Under the pieces are notes generated by a model. It did not search any database. It worked only from the letters and a program-made list of their open reading frames with translations, and was not told the origin of the DNA. Source: Gemmobacter caeni (GTDB taxonomy: Bacteria > Pseudomonadota > Alphaproteobacteria > Rhodobacterales > Rhodobacteraceae). Taken from it: a stretch of DNA of 64,000 nucleotides. Both the position numbers and the translations under genes were made by a program. The stretch is from NCBI RefSeq assembly GCF_003054195.1, contig NZ_QBKP01000010.1, positions 18,347 through 82,346 on the forward strand, read 5' to 3'. This document shows, one piece after another, positions 42,630-51,395 of the stretch (the first letter of the stretch is position 1; every line of letters starts with the position of its first letter).

Positions 42630-43634
42630 ATGACCTCAAACCCCACTTGGACCCTCAAACGCTTCCCGACCGGCATGCCTGCCCCGGAGGATTTCAGCCT
42701 TGAGGACCGGCCTGCCCCCGTTGCCGGACCCGGCGAGCTTCTGGTGCGCACGCTCTGGCTGTCGGTGGACCCCTACATGCGCGCGAGGCTGAGCCCGGCG
42801 AAGAACTATGCTGCCGGGCAGCAGATCGGCGAGGTGATGCAGGGCGGCGGGGTGGGCGAGGTCGTCACTTCGAACTCTCCGCTGTTTCGCCCGGGCGATA
42901 TCATTCAGGCCGATGATTTCGGCTGGCAGCCCTACACCACCGTGGCGGCGGATACCGCCATGCGGCTGGACCCTGATGCCGCGCCTGTGCAAACCTCGCT
43001 GGGATGCCTCGGGATGCCGGGCCTAAGCGCCTATTTCGCCTTGCTGAATGTCGGCCGCCCCAAAGCAGGCGAGACGGTGCTGATTTCGGCCGCCTCGGGC
43101 GCGCTGGGTCAGATTGCCGGCCAGATTGCCCGGATCAAGGGGTTCAATCCGGTCGCCATCGCCGGGTCCGATGCCAAGGTCGAATGGTGCAGGAGCATCG
43201 GCTATCAGGCCGGGATCAACCACCGGACAGCGGGCGACCTGACCGCCGCCATCGCGCGCGCCTGCCCCGATGGCGTCGATGTCTTCCTCGACAATACCGC
43301 AGGCCCGCTGCATGACGCAGCCCTGCTGAACCTCAACACCTTTGGCCGGATCGTCGTCGTTGGCACTGTGGCGCTTGCCGACAGGTTCGACCAGCCCGAC
43401 ATCGGGCCGCGCTTCCTGCGCCGCATTCTGGTCACCCGCGCCCGGATCGAGGGCTTCCTGCTGAATGACTTCGAGGCACATTATGCCGAGGCGCGCCGCG
43501 ATCTGACCGCCTGGTATCAGCAGGGCCTGCTGGAGGCGCGCGAGGATGTGGCCGAAGGCATCGAAGCCGCGCCGCAAGCCTTCATTCGCATGCTGAAGGG
43601 CGAGAATTTCGGCAAGCAGCTGGTGAAGCTCTGA
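42630..43634 (+). CDS. NADP-dependent oxidoreductase, zinc-independent MDR (CurA/YncB-like)
   Basis: This 334-residue medium-chain reductase resembles leukotriene B4 12-hydroxydehydrogenase-like enzymes that reduce alpha,beta-unsaturated carbonyls with NADPH. It has an N-terminal GroES-like part (PGELLVRTLWLSVDPYMRARLS) and a Rossmann part with AASGALGQIAGQIARIKG (about residues 152-169). Catalytic zinc ligands are lacking. The ATG at 42630 has AAGGACAAAGCC before it. It is not in the polyol operon and is followed after 70 bp by a LysR gene on the same strand. Confidence 0.88.
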   Translation: MTSNPTWTLKRFPTGMPAPEDFSLEDRPAPVAGPGELLVRTLWLSVDPYMRARLSPAKNYAAGQQIGEVMQGGGVGEVVTSNSPLFRPGDIIQADDFGWQPYTTVAADTAMRLDPDAAPVQTSLGCLGMPGLSAYFALLNVGRPKAGETVLISAASGALGQIAGQIARIKGFNPVAIAGSDAKVEWCRSIGYQAGINHRTAGDLTAAIARACPDGVDVFLDNTAGPLHDAALLNLNTFGRIVVVGTVALADRFDQPDIGPRFLRRILVTRARIEGFLLNDFEAHYAEARRDLTAWYQQGLLEAREDVAEGIEAAPQAFIRMLKGENFGKQLVKL

Positions 43635-43704
43635 TCCAGAGGCCATTGCGGGCTGCCGGTCATGCCGGATACTGTTCCACGAGCCGGACATTACGGGTGA
43701 CAAG

Positions 43705-44607
43705 GTGGACAGTCTGGATGACATGATCCTTCTGGCCGAGGTGGCCGAAACCGGCAGCTTCACACAAGGCGGTCAACGGCTTGGCATCCCGAAATCGACT
43801 GTCAGCCAACGCATTGCCCAGCTTGAGGCCCGGCTGGGCCTGCGCCTTCTGAACCGATCCACCCGGCAGGTGACGCTGACGGCGGCGGGCGAGGTCTATC
43901 TGGCCTATTGCCGGAGGGTCAGGGAAGAGGCGCAGAACGCCGCCGTGGCCATGGGCCATCTCAAGACGCAACCGGAAGGCCAGTTGCGCATCACCTGCCC
44001 CGAGATCACCGCCAGCCATTTCATGCCGCGCTTCCTGCACGGCTTTACAGGCCGCCATCCGGGCATCACGGTCGAGTTGCTCGCCACCAACCGTCCGCTG
44101 GACCTGCTGCGCGAACGGATCGACTTTGCCTTCCGTGTCGGCGTCCCACAGGGGCAGGACATGATCCTGCGGCGGATCTCCGCCATTCAGCGGTTGCTGG
44201 TCGCCGCCCCGGCCTATCTGGCAACCTGCACCTCACCAAGCCATCCCGCCGAGCTTGTGCAGCACCGCTGTCTTGTCCATGACACCCAGCCCGACTGGAT
44301 CTTCCACGGGGCGGAACAGGTCAGCCTGCGACCACCGGCCTCGTTTTCCTCGGATTCCATGGGGTTCCTGCTGCAATCCACCCTGCTTGGCAGCGGCATC
44401 GCGTTGTTGCCCGCCTATGTCTGCCAGCCCGCACTGGCCAGCGGCGCCCTCGTCCGCCTGCTGCCGGGCTGGACCCCTGCGCCCTACGAGATGACGATGA
44501 TCTTCCCGAGCCGGGAGAACCCGTCCCGCGCTCAACTGGCCTTTCGGGATCATGTGGACGGGTATGATTTTTCTGCTTTTGCAGCACCTCTGCCGGGAAC
44601 AGGATGA
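43705..44607 (+). CDS. LysR-family regulator
   Basis: This 300-residue regulator has an N-terminal winged HTH (MILLAEVAETGSFTQGGQRLGIPKSTVSQRIAQLEARLGLRLLNRSTR) and a LysR substrate domain of the DsdC/AaeR-like group (GQLRITCPEITASHFMPRFLHGFTGRHPGITVEL). The start is GTG 43705, directly before the conserved SLDDM. It probably regulates the reductase gene upstream on the same strand or genes outside the window. It converges on a second LysR gene with a 30-bp gap. Confidence 0.88.
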   Translation: MDSLDDMILLAEVAETGSFTQGGQRLGIPKSTVSQRIAQLEARLGLRLLNRSTRQVTLTAAGEVYLAYCRRVREEAQNAAVAMGHLKTQPEGQLRITCPEITASHFMPRFLHGFTGRHPGITVELLATNRPLDLLRERIDFAFRVGVPQGQDMILRRISAIQRLLVAAPAYLATCTSPSHPAELVQHRCLVHDTQPDWIFHGAEQVSLRPPASFSSDSMGFLLQSTLLGSGIALLPAYVCQPALASGALVRLLPGWTPAPYEMTMIFPSRENPSRAQLAFRDHVDGYDFSAFAAPLPGTG

Positions 44608-44637
44608 CGCCCCGACACGCCGTCAGGGATCAGACTG

Positions 44638-45543
44638 TCAGACCTGTATTTCGGCACAGACCTCCGTCATCTCGCGGATGAAACTGGTGACGAGCGGGCG
44701 ATGCGCCGGACGGCGGCGGTAGACGATGCCGATACTGCGCGTCCACAACGGCACATCCAGTTTCAGCGGCACCAGCTGCGCCGATGCGCCGCGCGCGAAG
44801 GCGCTGGTGTTCGACAAATAGCTGAGCCAGGGCGAACCAGCCAGCATCGACACCTGAAAGGTGGAGGAGGTCGTCTCGCAGATCGCCTGCGGCAGCGGCA
44901 GTAGCGCATTGGCGAAAAGCGCATCCAGCGCCGTGCGGTCCGGGTCAGGGCGGGCAGGAATGATCCACAACCAGTCCCGCAGGTCGGCAAGCCGGAGGCT
45001 GTCACGAGCGGCGAGGGGATGCGCCCGGTCGGCCACGATCACCAGAGGCACCTTGATCAGATCGCGATATTCCAGTTCCTCATCGGGAAAGTCGCGTGGG
45101 CGCGACATCAGCGCGATGTCGATGGTTCCGTTCAGCACCTGATGTTGCAGGGCGGGGCTCAACTCTTCGTTCAGGGTCAGGTTCACGCCGGGGTGGCTTG
45201 CAAGAAAGCGCCGTGCCGCATTCGGCAGGATCGTGCGCAAGGTTGTGGCAATCCCACCGACCCGCAGCCGCCCGCGCTGCGCCCCCCGCATCGCATCCAG
45301 CTCGTCCCGCGCCTCGTCGGTCAGGGCCAGAACCGCCTCGGCATATTCGATCAGGCGCTCGCCGAACGCGGTCGGGCGCACGCCCCATGGCCCACGGTCC
45401 AGAAGGCGCACCCCGGTCGCCTGTTCCAGCGCGCGGATGCTTTTGCTCAGAGCGGGCTGAGTGACGTTCAGCTTGTCGGCGGCAACACCGAAGCTGGCGT
45501 AACGGGCGACAAAGACAAGATTTCTCAACTGCCGGAAATCCAT
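44638..45543 (-). CDS. LysR-family regulator of the peptide-transport operon
   Basis: This 301-residue LysR protein has an N-terminal HTH MDFRQLRNLVFVARYASFGVAADKLNVTQPALSKSIRALEQATGVRLLDRG and a ligand domain with RLRVGGIATTLRTILPNAARRFLASHPGVNLTLNE. It is transcribed away from the peptide importer operon starting 306 bp to the right, the usual arrangement of a LysR regulator and its target. The inverted repeat in between is a possible binding site. Confidence 0.88.
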   Translation of the reverse strand: MDFRQLRNLVFVARYASFGVAADKLNVTQPALSKSIRALEQATGVRLLDRGPWGVRPTAFGERLIEYAEAVLALTDEARDELDAMRGAQRGRLRVGGIATTLRTILPNAARRFLASHPGVNLTLNEELSPALQHQVLNGTIDIALMSRPRDFPDEELEYRDLIKVPLVIVADRAHPLAARDSLRLADLRDWLWIIPARPDPDRTALDALFANALLPLPQAICETTSSTFQVSMLAGSPWLSYLSNTSAFARGASAQLVPLKLDVPLWTRSIGIVYRRRPAHRPLVTSFIREMTEVCAEIQV

Positions 45544-45849
45544 GGCCTCCTGCGATCCTCTGACCGGAATAACAATGATTTATGGCGCTATCCCGTTATT
45601 ACATCAAGTTTTGGCCATGTCATTATAACTTATATTCATCGCTACGGGCGGGTAAGTTCATTGCATCCCGGCAGGAACCGACCCAGATTTCCCCTGCCCG
45701 CCACGGCTCCGAACCGGCACCGGCGGGCGAATGCAGCAGGTACACCGGGAAACGGGGCCATGCGCAGGCCGGGCAGGCCCACTGCGCGCAGCAATGCAAG
45801 ACAACAGCGATGCCGCGTGGCCCCGAGCCTGCGGCGAAGAGGATTTGAC
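45544..45849. promoter_or_regulatory. Divergent promoter region with an AATAAC/GTTATT dyad
   Basis: An AT-rich segment lies just upstream of the LysR start. AATAAC (45568-45573) and GTTATT (45595-45600) form an inverted repeat with a 21-bp spacer, a candidate LysR box. The promoter of the importer operon should be in the right part of this region. The 306-bp stretch carries no supported gene; frames open across it look like chance. Confidence 0.4.
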
Positions 45850-47433
45850 ATGCGCCTGACCAGACACCGCCTTCTGACCGCCACCGCTTTCGCCGGGCTG
45901 ACGCTTGGCGGACCCGCCCTTGCCGACGATCTGACCATTGGCCTCAAATCCGAGCCCTCGTCGCTGGACCCGCAGTTCCATGTGCTGTCGCCGAATATGC
46001 AGGTTGCCCTGTCGATCTTCGAGGCCCTGACCACGCAAGATCCGACCGGCGCGGTCAAACCCCTGCTGGCGGAAAGCTGGGCACTGGCCAGCCCGACCGA
46101 ATGGGATTTCAAGCTGCGGCCCGGCGTCACCTTCTCGGACGGCAGCCCGCTGACGGCAGCGGATGTGGTTTTCACCTTCGACCGCGTCGCCAAGGTGCCG
46201 AACAGCCCGACCGCCTTCACCCTGTTCACCCGCAAGATCGCCTCTGTCACCGCGCTGGATGATGCAACCGTGCGGATCACGACGACAGTGCCCTATCCGC
46301 TGCTGCTGGTCGACATCGTGAACATTCCGATCCTGTCGAAGACTGCCGCCTCCGGCCCCGCCCCCGAAGGCCGCACCACGACCGAGATGAACCGCGGCGA
46401 GGGCCTGATCGGCACCGGCCCCTTCACCTTCGTGTCCTGGCAGAAGGGGGCTGACCTCGTTCTGGCCCGCAACGAACATTATTGGGGCACTGCCCCGGCC
46501 TGGGACCGCGTGGTCATGCGCCCGATGACCAACCCCGCCGCGCGGGCGGCGGCGCTGCTGGCCGGGGATATCGACATGATGGAAGACCTGCCCACCGCCA
46601 GCATCGCGGATTTCAGGGCGAATAAGGCGGTCAATGTGGTTTCGGCCCCGCCTGCGCGCTCCATCTATATCGCGCTGGATCAGGAGCGGGATGACAGCCC
46701 CGGCATCGGGGGCGCCGGGGGCAAGAACCCGCTGAAGGACAAGCGCGTGCGTGAGGCCCTGTCACTGGCCATCGACCGCGCGGCCATTGTCGAGCGCATC
46801 ATGGGCGGTGCGGCGGTGGCAGCGGGCAGCCTTGGCACCGGCACCATGTTCGGCACCAGCCCGGCGCATGTCGACGCGCCCAGGCCGGACACTGAACGCG
46901 CCAGGGCGCTGCTGGCCGAAGCAGGCTGGGGCAACGGCTTTACCATTACCCTCGGTTCGCCCAGCGGACGTTATGTGAATGATGCCCGCGTCAGCCAGAC
47001 CGTCGCCGCGATGTGGAGCCGGATCGGCGTTACCACCGCCGTCGATGCTGTCGCACCCCCGGTGTACTTCAAGAACCGTGATGCGCTGGATTACAGCGCC
47101 TATCTGGGCAGCTGGGGCAATAACACGGCCGAAATCGGCACGACGCTGACGGCGCAGCTGATGACTTATGACAAGGCAAAGGGCCAGGGCACGGCGAATG
47201 GCGGGCGTTATTCCAACCCCGAGCTTGATCGCCTGCTGGACGAGGCCAGCGGCACGATGGACGACGCGGCCCGTAAGGCTCTGCTGGAACAGGCGGATGC
47301 GCTGGCGATGGAAGATTACGCCATCCTTCCACTGCATTTCGAAGTGCCGTCCTGGGCGCTGCGCAGCGGGCTGACCTATGCGGCGCGCGCCGACCAGTTC
47401 ACCCTGCCGCAATTCGTGACGACGGAAAACTGA
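45850..47433 (+). CDS. Peptide/opine-type solute-binding protein (SBP_bac_5)
   Basis: This 527-residue periplasmic protein captures the importer substrate. It has a Sec signal peptide (MRLTRHRLLTATAFAGLTLGGPALA, cleavage near 25). The family-5 pattern begins LTIGLKSEPSSLDPQFHVLSPNMQVALSIFEALTTQDPTGAVKPLLAESWAL, with later KLRPGVTFSDGSPLTAADVVFTFDRV and ALSLAIDRAAIVERI. Its ligand is a peptide or an acylated amino acid; the M20 hydrolase at the operon end makes an N-acyl amino acid plausible. A longer in-frame reading upstream is not supported because the signal peptide starts here. Confidence 0.9.
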   Translation: MRLTRHRLLTATAFAGLTLGGPALADDLTIGLKSEPSSLDPQFHVLSPNMQVALSIFEALTTQDPTGAVKPLLAESWALASPTEWDFKLRPGVTFSDGSPLTAADVVFTFDRVAKVPNSPTAFTLFTRKIASVTALDDATVRITTTVPYPLLLVDIVNIPILSKTAASGPAPEGRTTTEMNRGEGLIGTGPFTFVSWQKGADLVLARNEHYWGTAPAWDRVVMRPMTNPAARAAALLAGDIDMMEDLPTASIADFRANKAVNVVSAPPARSIYIALDQERDDSPGIGGAGGKNPLKDKRVREALSLAIDRAAIVERIMGGAAVAAGSLGTGTMFGTSPAHVDAPRPDTERARALLAEAGWGNGFTITLGSPSGRYVNDARVSQTVAAMWSRIGVTTAVDAVAPPVYFKNRDALDYSAYLGSWGNNTAEIGTTLTAQLMTYDKAKGQGTANGGRYSNPELDRLLDEASGTMDDAARKALLEQADALAMEDYAILPLHFEVPSWALRSGLTYAARADQFTLPQFVTTEN

Positions 47434-47449
47434 CGCTCCCCGACTGGCC

Positions 47450-47479
47450 GCATCACAGGGTTTTCGGGCTCTGTGATGC
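47450..47479. other. Stem-loop after the binding-protein gene
   Basis: GCATCACAG and CTGTGATGC pair perfectly over nine bases around a 12-base loop, 16 bp after the stop codon. It lies inside the operon and is probably a message-stabilising structure that sets a higher level for the binding protein. Confidence 0.6.
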
Positions 47480-47509
47480 CGCCCCTTTCTTTCTGAGGAC
47501 CGCCGCCCC

Positions 47510-48484
47510 GTGCTTGTCTTTGTCATCAACCGGCTGCTCCAGTCCGTCATCGTCCTTCTGGTGATGTCGGTTCTGGTATTCGTCGGCATCTTCCTCATCG
47601 GCGATCCGACCGCGATGCTGGTCAGCCCCGAGGCAACCGATCTGGAACGCCAGATGGTGCGCGAGGCGCTTGGCCTCGACCGGTCCATGCTGGTGCAATA
47701 CCTGTCTTTCATGGGCAATGCCTTGCAGGGCGATTTCGGGCGCAGCTTCCTGACCGGGCAGCCCGCGCTTCAGCTGATCCTCGAACGGATGCCCGCCACA
47801 TTCGAGCTGGTGATCGTCGCCATGGGCTTTGCCGTGCTCATGGGCGTGCCGCTGGGCATGCTTGCCGGGATGCGGCCCGAGGCGCCGTCCTCGCGCGCCA
47901 TCATGGCCCTGTCGATCTTCGGCTTCAGCCTGCCGACCTTCTGGATCGGGCTCATGCTCATCATGGTTTTCGCCGTGCAGCTGGGCCTGCTGCCCGCCTC
48001 GGGGCGGGGGCCGACGGTCGAGGTGGGGCCGCTGAAGCTCAGCCTGCTGACGCTGCAAGGCTGGTATCATGTGGCACTGCCTGCCCTGACGCTCGGCCTT
48101 GCCAAGGCCGCGCTGCTGATCCGCGTCACCCGCGCCGCGACGCGCGAGGTGTTGCCGATGGACTACATCAAATTCGCCCGCGCCAAGGGCCTGCCCGCGC
48201 GGCGCATCTTTGGCGTTCATCTGCTGAAGAACATCATGATCCCGATCCTGACGGTCAGCGGGCTGGAATTCGGGCAGGCCATCGCTTTTGCGGTCGTAAC
48301 GGAATCCGTCTTTTCCTGGCCCGGCATGGGCAAGCTGCTGATCGATTCCATCATCACGCTGGATCGGCCGGTGGTCGTGGCCTACGTCCTGATCATGGTG
48401 TTCTTCCTGGTCATCCTGAACCTGGTGGTGGACCTGCTTTACATGGCCATCGACCCCAGCTCCCGCGAGAAGGTGCGCGACTGA
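47510..48484 (+). CDS. Peptide ABC permease, DppB type
   Basis: This 324-residue permease has six membrane segments, starting VFVINRLLQSVIVLLVMSVLVFVGIFLIGDP. The cytoplasmic EAA loop is RAATREVLPMDYIKFARAKGLPARRIFGVHLLKN, as in DppB/OppB proteins. The GTG at 47510 is the only start before the conserved N-terminal helix. It is joined to the DppC-type gene by an overlap of one base (stop TGA and start ATG). Confidence 0.92.
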   Translation: MLVFVINRLLQSVIVLLVMSVLVFVGIFLIGDPTAMLVSPEATDLERQMVREALGLDRSMLVQYLSFMGNALQGDFGRSFLTGQPALQLILERMPATFELVIVAMGFAVLMGVPLGMLAGMRPEAPSSRAIMALSIFGFSLPTFWIGLMLIMVFAVQLGLLPASGRGPTVEVGPLKLSLLTLQGWYHVALPALTLGLAKAALLIRVTRAATREVLPMDYIKFARAKGLPARRIFGVHLLKNIMIPILTVSGLEFGQAIAFAVVTESVFSWPGMGKLLIDSIITLDRPVVVAYVLIMVFFLVILNLVVDLLYMAIDPSSREKVRD

Positions 48485-49389
48485 TGGCAGCTCCCATGAT
48501 CCCTGCGGCAAAGACCGCCAGCCCGCGCCGCCTGTTGATGCAGCGCTTTGCCGAAAGCCCGCTGGCCGTACTGGGCCTCGGGACGCTGCTGCTGCTTCTG
48601 GGGTTTGCTGCATTGGCCCCATGGGTTGCGCCGCAAAACCCTTATGACATCGGCGCGCTCGAGATCTTCGATTCCCAGCTTCCCCCCGGATCAGTCTCTG
48701 AATTCACCGGCACGACCTACTGGCTGGGCACCGATGGACAGGCGCGGGATGTACTGTCCGCGATGCTGTACGGCATGCGCACCAGCCTGATCGTCGCCGT
48801 GACATCGGTGCTGGGGGCACTGCTGATCGGCACGACAATCGGCATGGTCGCGGCCTATATCGGTGGCTGGGTCGATGCGGTGCTGATGCGCATTGTCGAT
48901 CTCCAGCTGTCCTTCCCCGCCATTCTTGTCGCGCTCGTGCTGCTGTCGGTACTGGGCCAAGGCGTCGACAAGGTGATCCTTGCGCTGGTCATCGTGCAAT
49001 GGGCCTATTTCGCCCGCACGGCCCGCAGCACGGCGATGGTGGAACGGAACCGGGAATATGTACTGGCCGCGCGCTGTCTCAACCTGGGGTCGCGCCGGAT
49101 CATCTTTCGCCACATGCTGCCCAACTGCCTGCCGCCGCTGATCGTGATCGCCACCATCGACCTCGCCCATGCCATCGCCGCCGAGGCAACGCTGTCCTTT
49201 CTGGGGATCGGCGTCCCGGTGACCGAACCCTCGCTGGGCATGCTGATCGCCAACGGCTTTGAATTCATGATGTCCGGGCAATACTGGATCTCGTTCTTTC
49301 CGGGCATGGCGCTGGCCCTGCTGATCCTTGCGATCAATCTGGTGGGCGATCATCTGCGCGACATCCTGAACCCGAGGAATGCCCAATGA
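48484..49389 (+). CDS. Peptide ABC permease, DppC type
   Basis: This 301-residue permease has an N-terminal amphipathic segment and six membrane segments. The TYWLGTDGQARDVLSAMLYGMRTSLIV block and the EAA loop RNREYVLAARCLNLGSRRIIFRHMLPN are typical of DppC/OppC. It pairs with the DppB-type permease and is followed by the first ATPase gene with a 4-bp overlap. Confidence 0.92.
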   Translation: MAAPMIPAAKTASPRRLLMQRFAESPLAVLGLGTLLLLLGFAALAPWVAPQNPYDIGALEIFDSQLPPGSVSEFTGTTYWLGTDGQARDVLSAMLYGMRTSLIVAVTSVLGALLIGTTIGMVAAYIGGWVDAVLMRIVDLQLSFPAILVALVLLSVLGQGVDKVILALVIVQWAYFARTARSTAMVERNREYVLAARCLNLGSRRIIFRHMLPNCLPPLIVIATIDLAHAIAAEATLSFLGIGVPVTEPSLGMLIANGFEFMMSGQYWISFFPGMALALLILAINLVGDHLRDILNPRNAQ

Positions 49390-50369
49390 CCGCAGCCGAA
49401 CGGCCCCTTCTGTCGGTCGAGCGCCTTCAGACCCACTTCCACACCCGCGCTGGCGTGGTGAAGGCAGTGGACGGGGTCGACCTCACGCTCAGGCGTGGCG
49501 AAATCCTGGGCCTTGTCGGGGAATCCGGTTCGGGCAAGTCGATCACAGGCTTCTCGATCCTTGGTCTGATCGACCCGCCAGGCCGCATCTCAGGCGGGCG
49601 CATCGGCTTTGACGGCCGCGATCTGGTGACGCTGCCCGAGGCCGAGCGCCGCCGCCTGCGCGGCAAGGACATCGCGATGATCTTTCAGGACCCGTCGATG
49701 ACGTTGAACCCGGTTCTGCGCATCGACACCCAGATGATCGAGGCGGTTCAGGCCCATGAAAAGATCAGTCGGCAGGCGGCGTTGCGCCGCGCCCGCGACG
49801 TGCTGGTCGCCGTCGGCATCCCCTCGCCCGACGAACGGCTGCAAGCCTATCCGTTCGAACTGTCCGGCGGGATGCGCCAGCGGATCGCGATTGCCATTGC
49901 GATGATCAACCGCCCGCGCCTGATCATCGCGGATGAGCCGACAACCGCGCTGGATGTGTCGATCCAGGGACAGATCATCCATGAGGTGAAGGCCCTGTGC
50001 CGCCAGACCGGCACCGCGCTGATCTGGATTACCCATGATCTGGCGGTGGTGGCGGGTCTCGCCGACCGCATCGCCGTGATGTATGCGGGCCGCGTGGTCG
50101 AAACGGGCACAACCGCCGAGGTCATCCGCAATCCGCAACATCCCTATACGCAGGGGCTGATCGCCTCGGTCCCCTCGCGCGAGACGCGGGGACACCGGCT
50201 GTATCAAATTCCGGGCATGACGCCTTCGCTGCTGAACCTGCCGCCGGGCTGCGCCTTCAGTGCCCGCTGCGCTCATGCCACCGAAACCTGCCGCACTGCC
50301 CCCGAACTGACCGAGACCGGCGCGGGGCGCGCCTTCCGTTGCTGGCATCCTGTCGGAGACCGCCGATGA
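49386..50369 (+). CDS. Peptide ABC ATPase, DppD type
   Basis: This 327-residue ATPase has Walker [10 protein letters not shown] (about 41-49), signature [12 protein letters not shown] and Walker [17 protein letters not shown]. The C-terminal oligopeptide-transporter extension ([52 protein letters not shown] in this region) carries cysteines that bind an Fe-S cluster in DppD proteins. It overlaps the DppF-type gene by four bases. Confidence 0.93.
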   Translation: MTAAERPLLSVERLQTHFHTRAGVVKAVDGVDLTLRRGEILGLVGESGSGKSITGFSILGLIDPPGRISGGRIGFDGRDLVTLPEAERRRLRGKDIAMIFQDPSMTLNPVLRIDTQMIEAVQAHEKISRQAALRRARDVLVAVGIPSPDERLQAYPFELSGGMRQRIAIAIAMINRPRLIIADEPTTALDVSIQGQIIHEVKALCRQTGTALIWITHDLAVVAGLADRIAVMYAGRVVETGTTAEVIRNPQHPYTQGLIASVPSRETRGHRLYQIPGMTPSLLNLPPGCAFSARCAHATETCRTAPELTETGAGRAFRCWHPVGDRR

Positions 50370-51370
50370 CCCAGCCGATCCTTGAACTGCGCGGCCTGAC
50401 CAAGACTTTCGTCAAGCCCGTCTCCGTCGCGGGGCATATCGCAAACCTGTTTGGCGCCAGACAGAAGAAGGTCGAGGTTCGCGCGGCGGCCGGGGTCGAT
50501 CTGGCCGTCCTGCCCGGCGAGGTGGTCGGCATCGTCGGTGAGTCCGGCTGCGGCAAATCCACCGTGGCGCGGATGCTGGCTGGCATCAGCAGCCGGACGG
50601 AAGGTGATATCCTGTGGAAGGGCGTCTCTGACCGCGCGATGACCGCAGATCAGAAACGCGACTTCGCCTTGCAGGTGCAGATGATCTTCCAGGATCCTTT
50701 CGCCTCGCTGAACCCCCGGATGCAGGTGCTGGACATCATCGGCGAGGCGCCGGTCTGTCACGGCATCATCCCTGCTTCGGAAAAGCGGGCCTATGTAACC
50801 GCGCTGATGGAAAAGGTGGGCCTGTCCGGCGCCTATGCCGACCGCTTTCCGCACCAGTTTTCCGGTGGTCAGCGCCAGCGCATCGGGATCGCCCGCGCGC
50901 TGGCCGTGAAACCGAAGCTGATCATCTGTGACGAGGCGGTGGCCGCGCTTGATGTGTCCATTCAGGCGCAGGTGCTGAACCTGTTCATGGACCTGCGGGA
51001 TGAGTTCGGCCTGACCTACCTGTTCATCTCGCACAATCTGGGGGTCGTCGAACATATCTCGGACCGGGTGGTGATCATGTATCTGGGCCGGGTCGTGGAA
51101 ATCGCTCCGACCGAGGCGCTGTTTTCTGACCCGAACCATCCCTACACCCGGTTGCTGATGGAACAACTGCCGGTGCTGGAGCCAGGCGCGCGGGACTATC
51201 AGCCGATCCGGGGTGAATTGCCCTCGCCGCTGGCGCCCCCGCCCGGCTGCCCCTTCCATCCGCGCTGCCCCGCCGCCACCGCGCGCTGCCGGGCCGAGGC
51301 CCCCGCCCTGCGCCCCATCGCAGCGGACCGGCTGTCAGCCTGCCACCTCAACGACCGCACTGCGGTCTGA
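50366..51370 (+). CDS. Peptide ABC ATPase, DppF type
   Basis: This 334-residue partner ATPase has Walker A GESGCGKST, signature FSGGQRQRIGIARALA and Walker B LIICDEAVAALDVSIQ, in which DEA replaces the usual DEP. The C-terminal cysteine region (GCPFHPRCPAATARC) is intact. It begins within the stop codon of the DppD-type gene. An upstream in-frame ATG is ruled out by the domain start ([13 protein letters not shown]). Confidence 0.93.
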   Translation: MTQPILELRGLTKTFVKPVSVAGHIANLFGARQKKVEVRAAAGVDLAVLPGEVVGIVGESGCGKSTVARMLAGISSRTEGDILWKGVSDRAMTADQKRDFALQVQMIFQDPFASLNPRMQVLDIIGEAPVCHGIIPASEKRAYVTALMEKVGLSGAYADRFPHQFSGGQRQRIGIARALAVKPKLIICDEAVAALDVSIQAQVLNLFMDLRDEFGLTYLFISHNLGVVEHISDRVVIMYLGRVVEIAPTEALFSDPNHPYTRLLMEQLPVLEPGARDYQPIRGELPSPLAPPPGCPFHPRCPAATARCRAEAPALRPIAADRLSACHLNDRTAV

Positions 51371-51395
51371 CCCTTCCCCGACCGGAGTATTTGAC

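Noticed and set aside
45019-45849. Long in-frame extension upstream of the peptide-binding protein
   Set aside because: The signal peptide begins at 45850, and the extension overlaps the antisense LysR gene and its promoter region.
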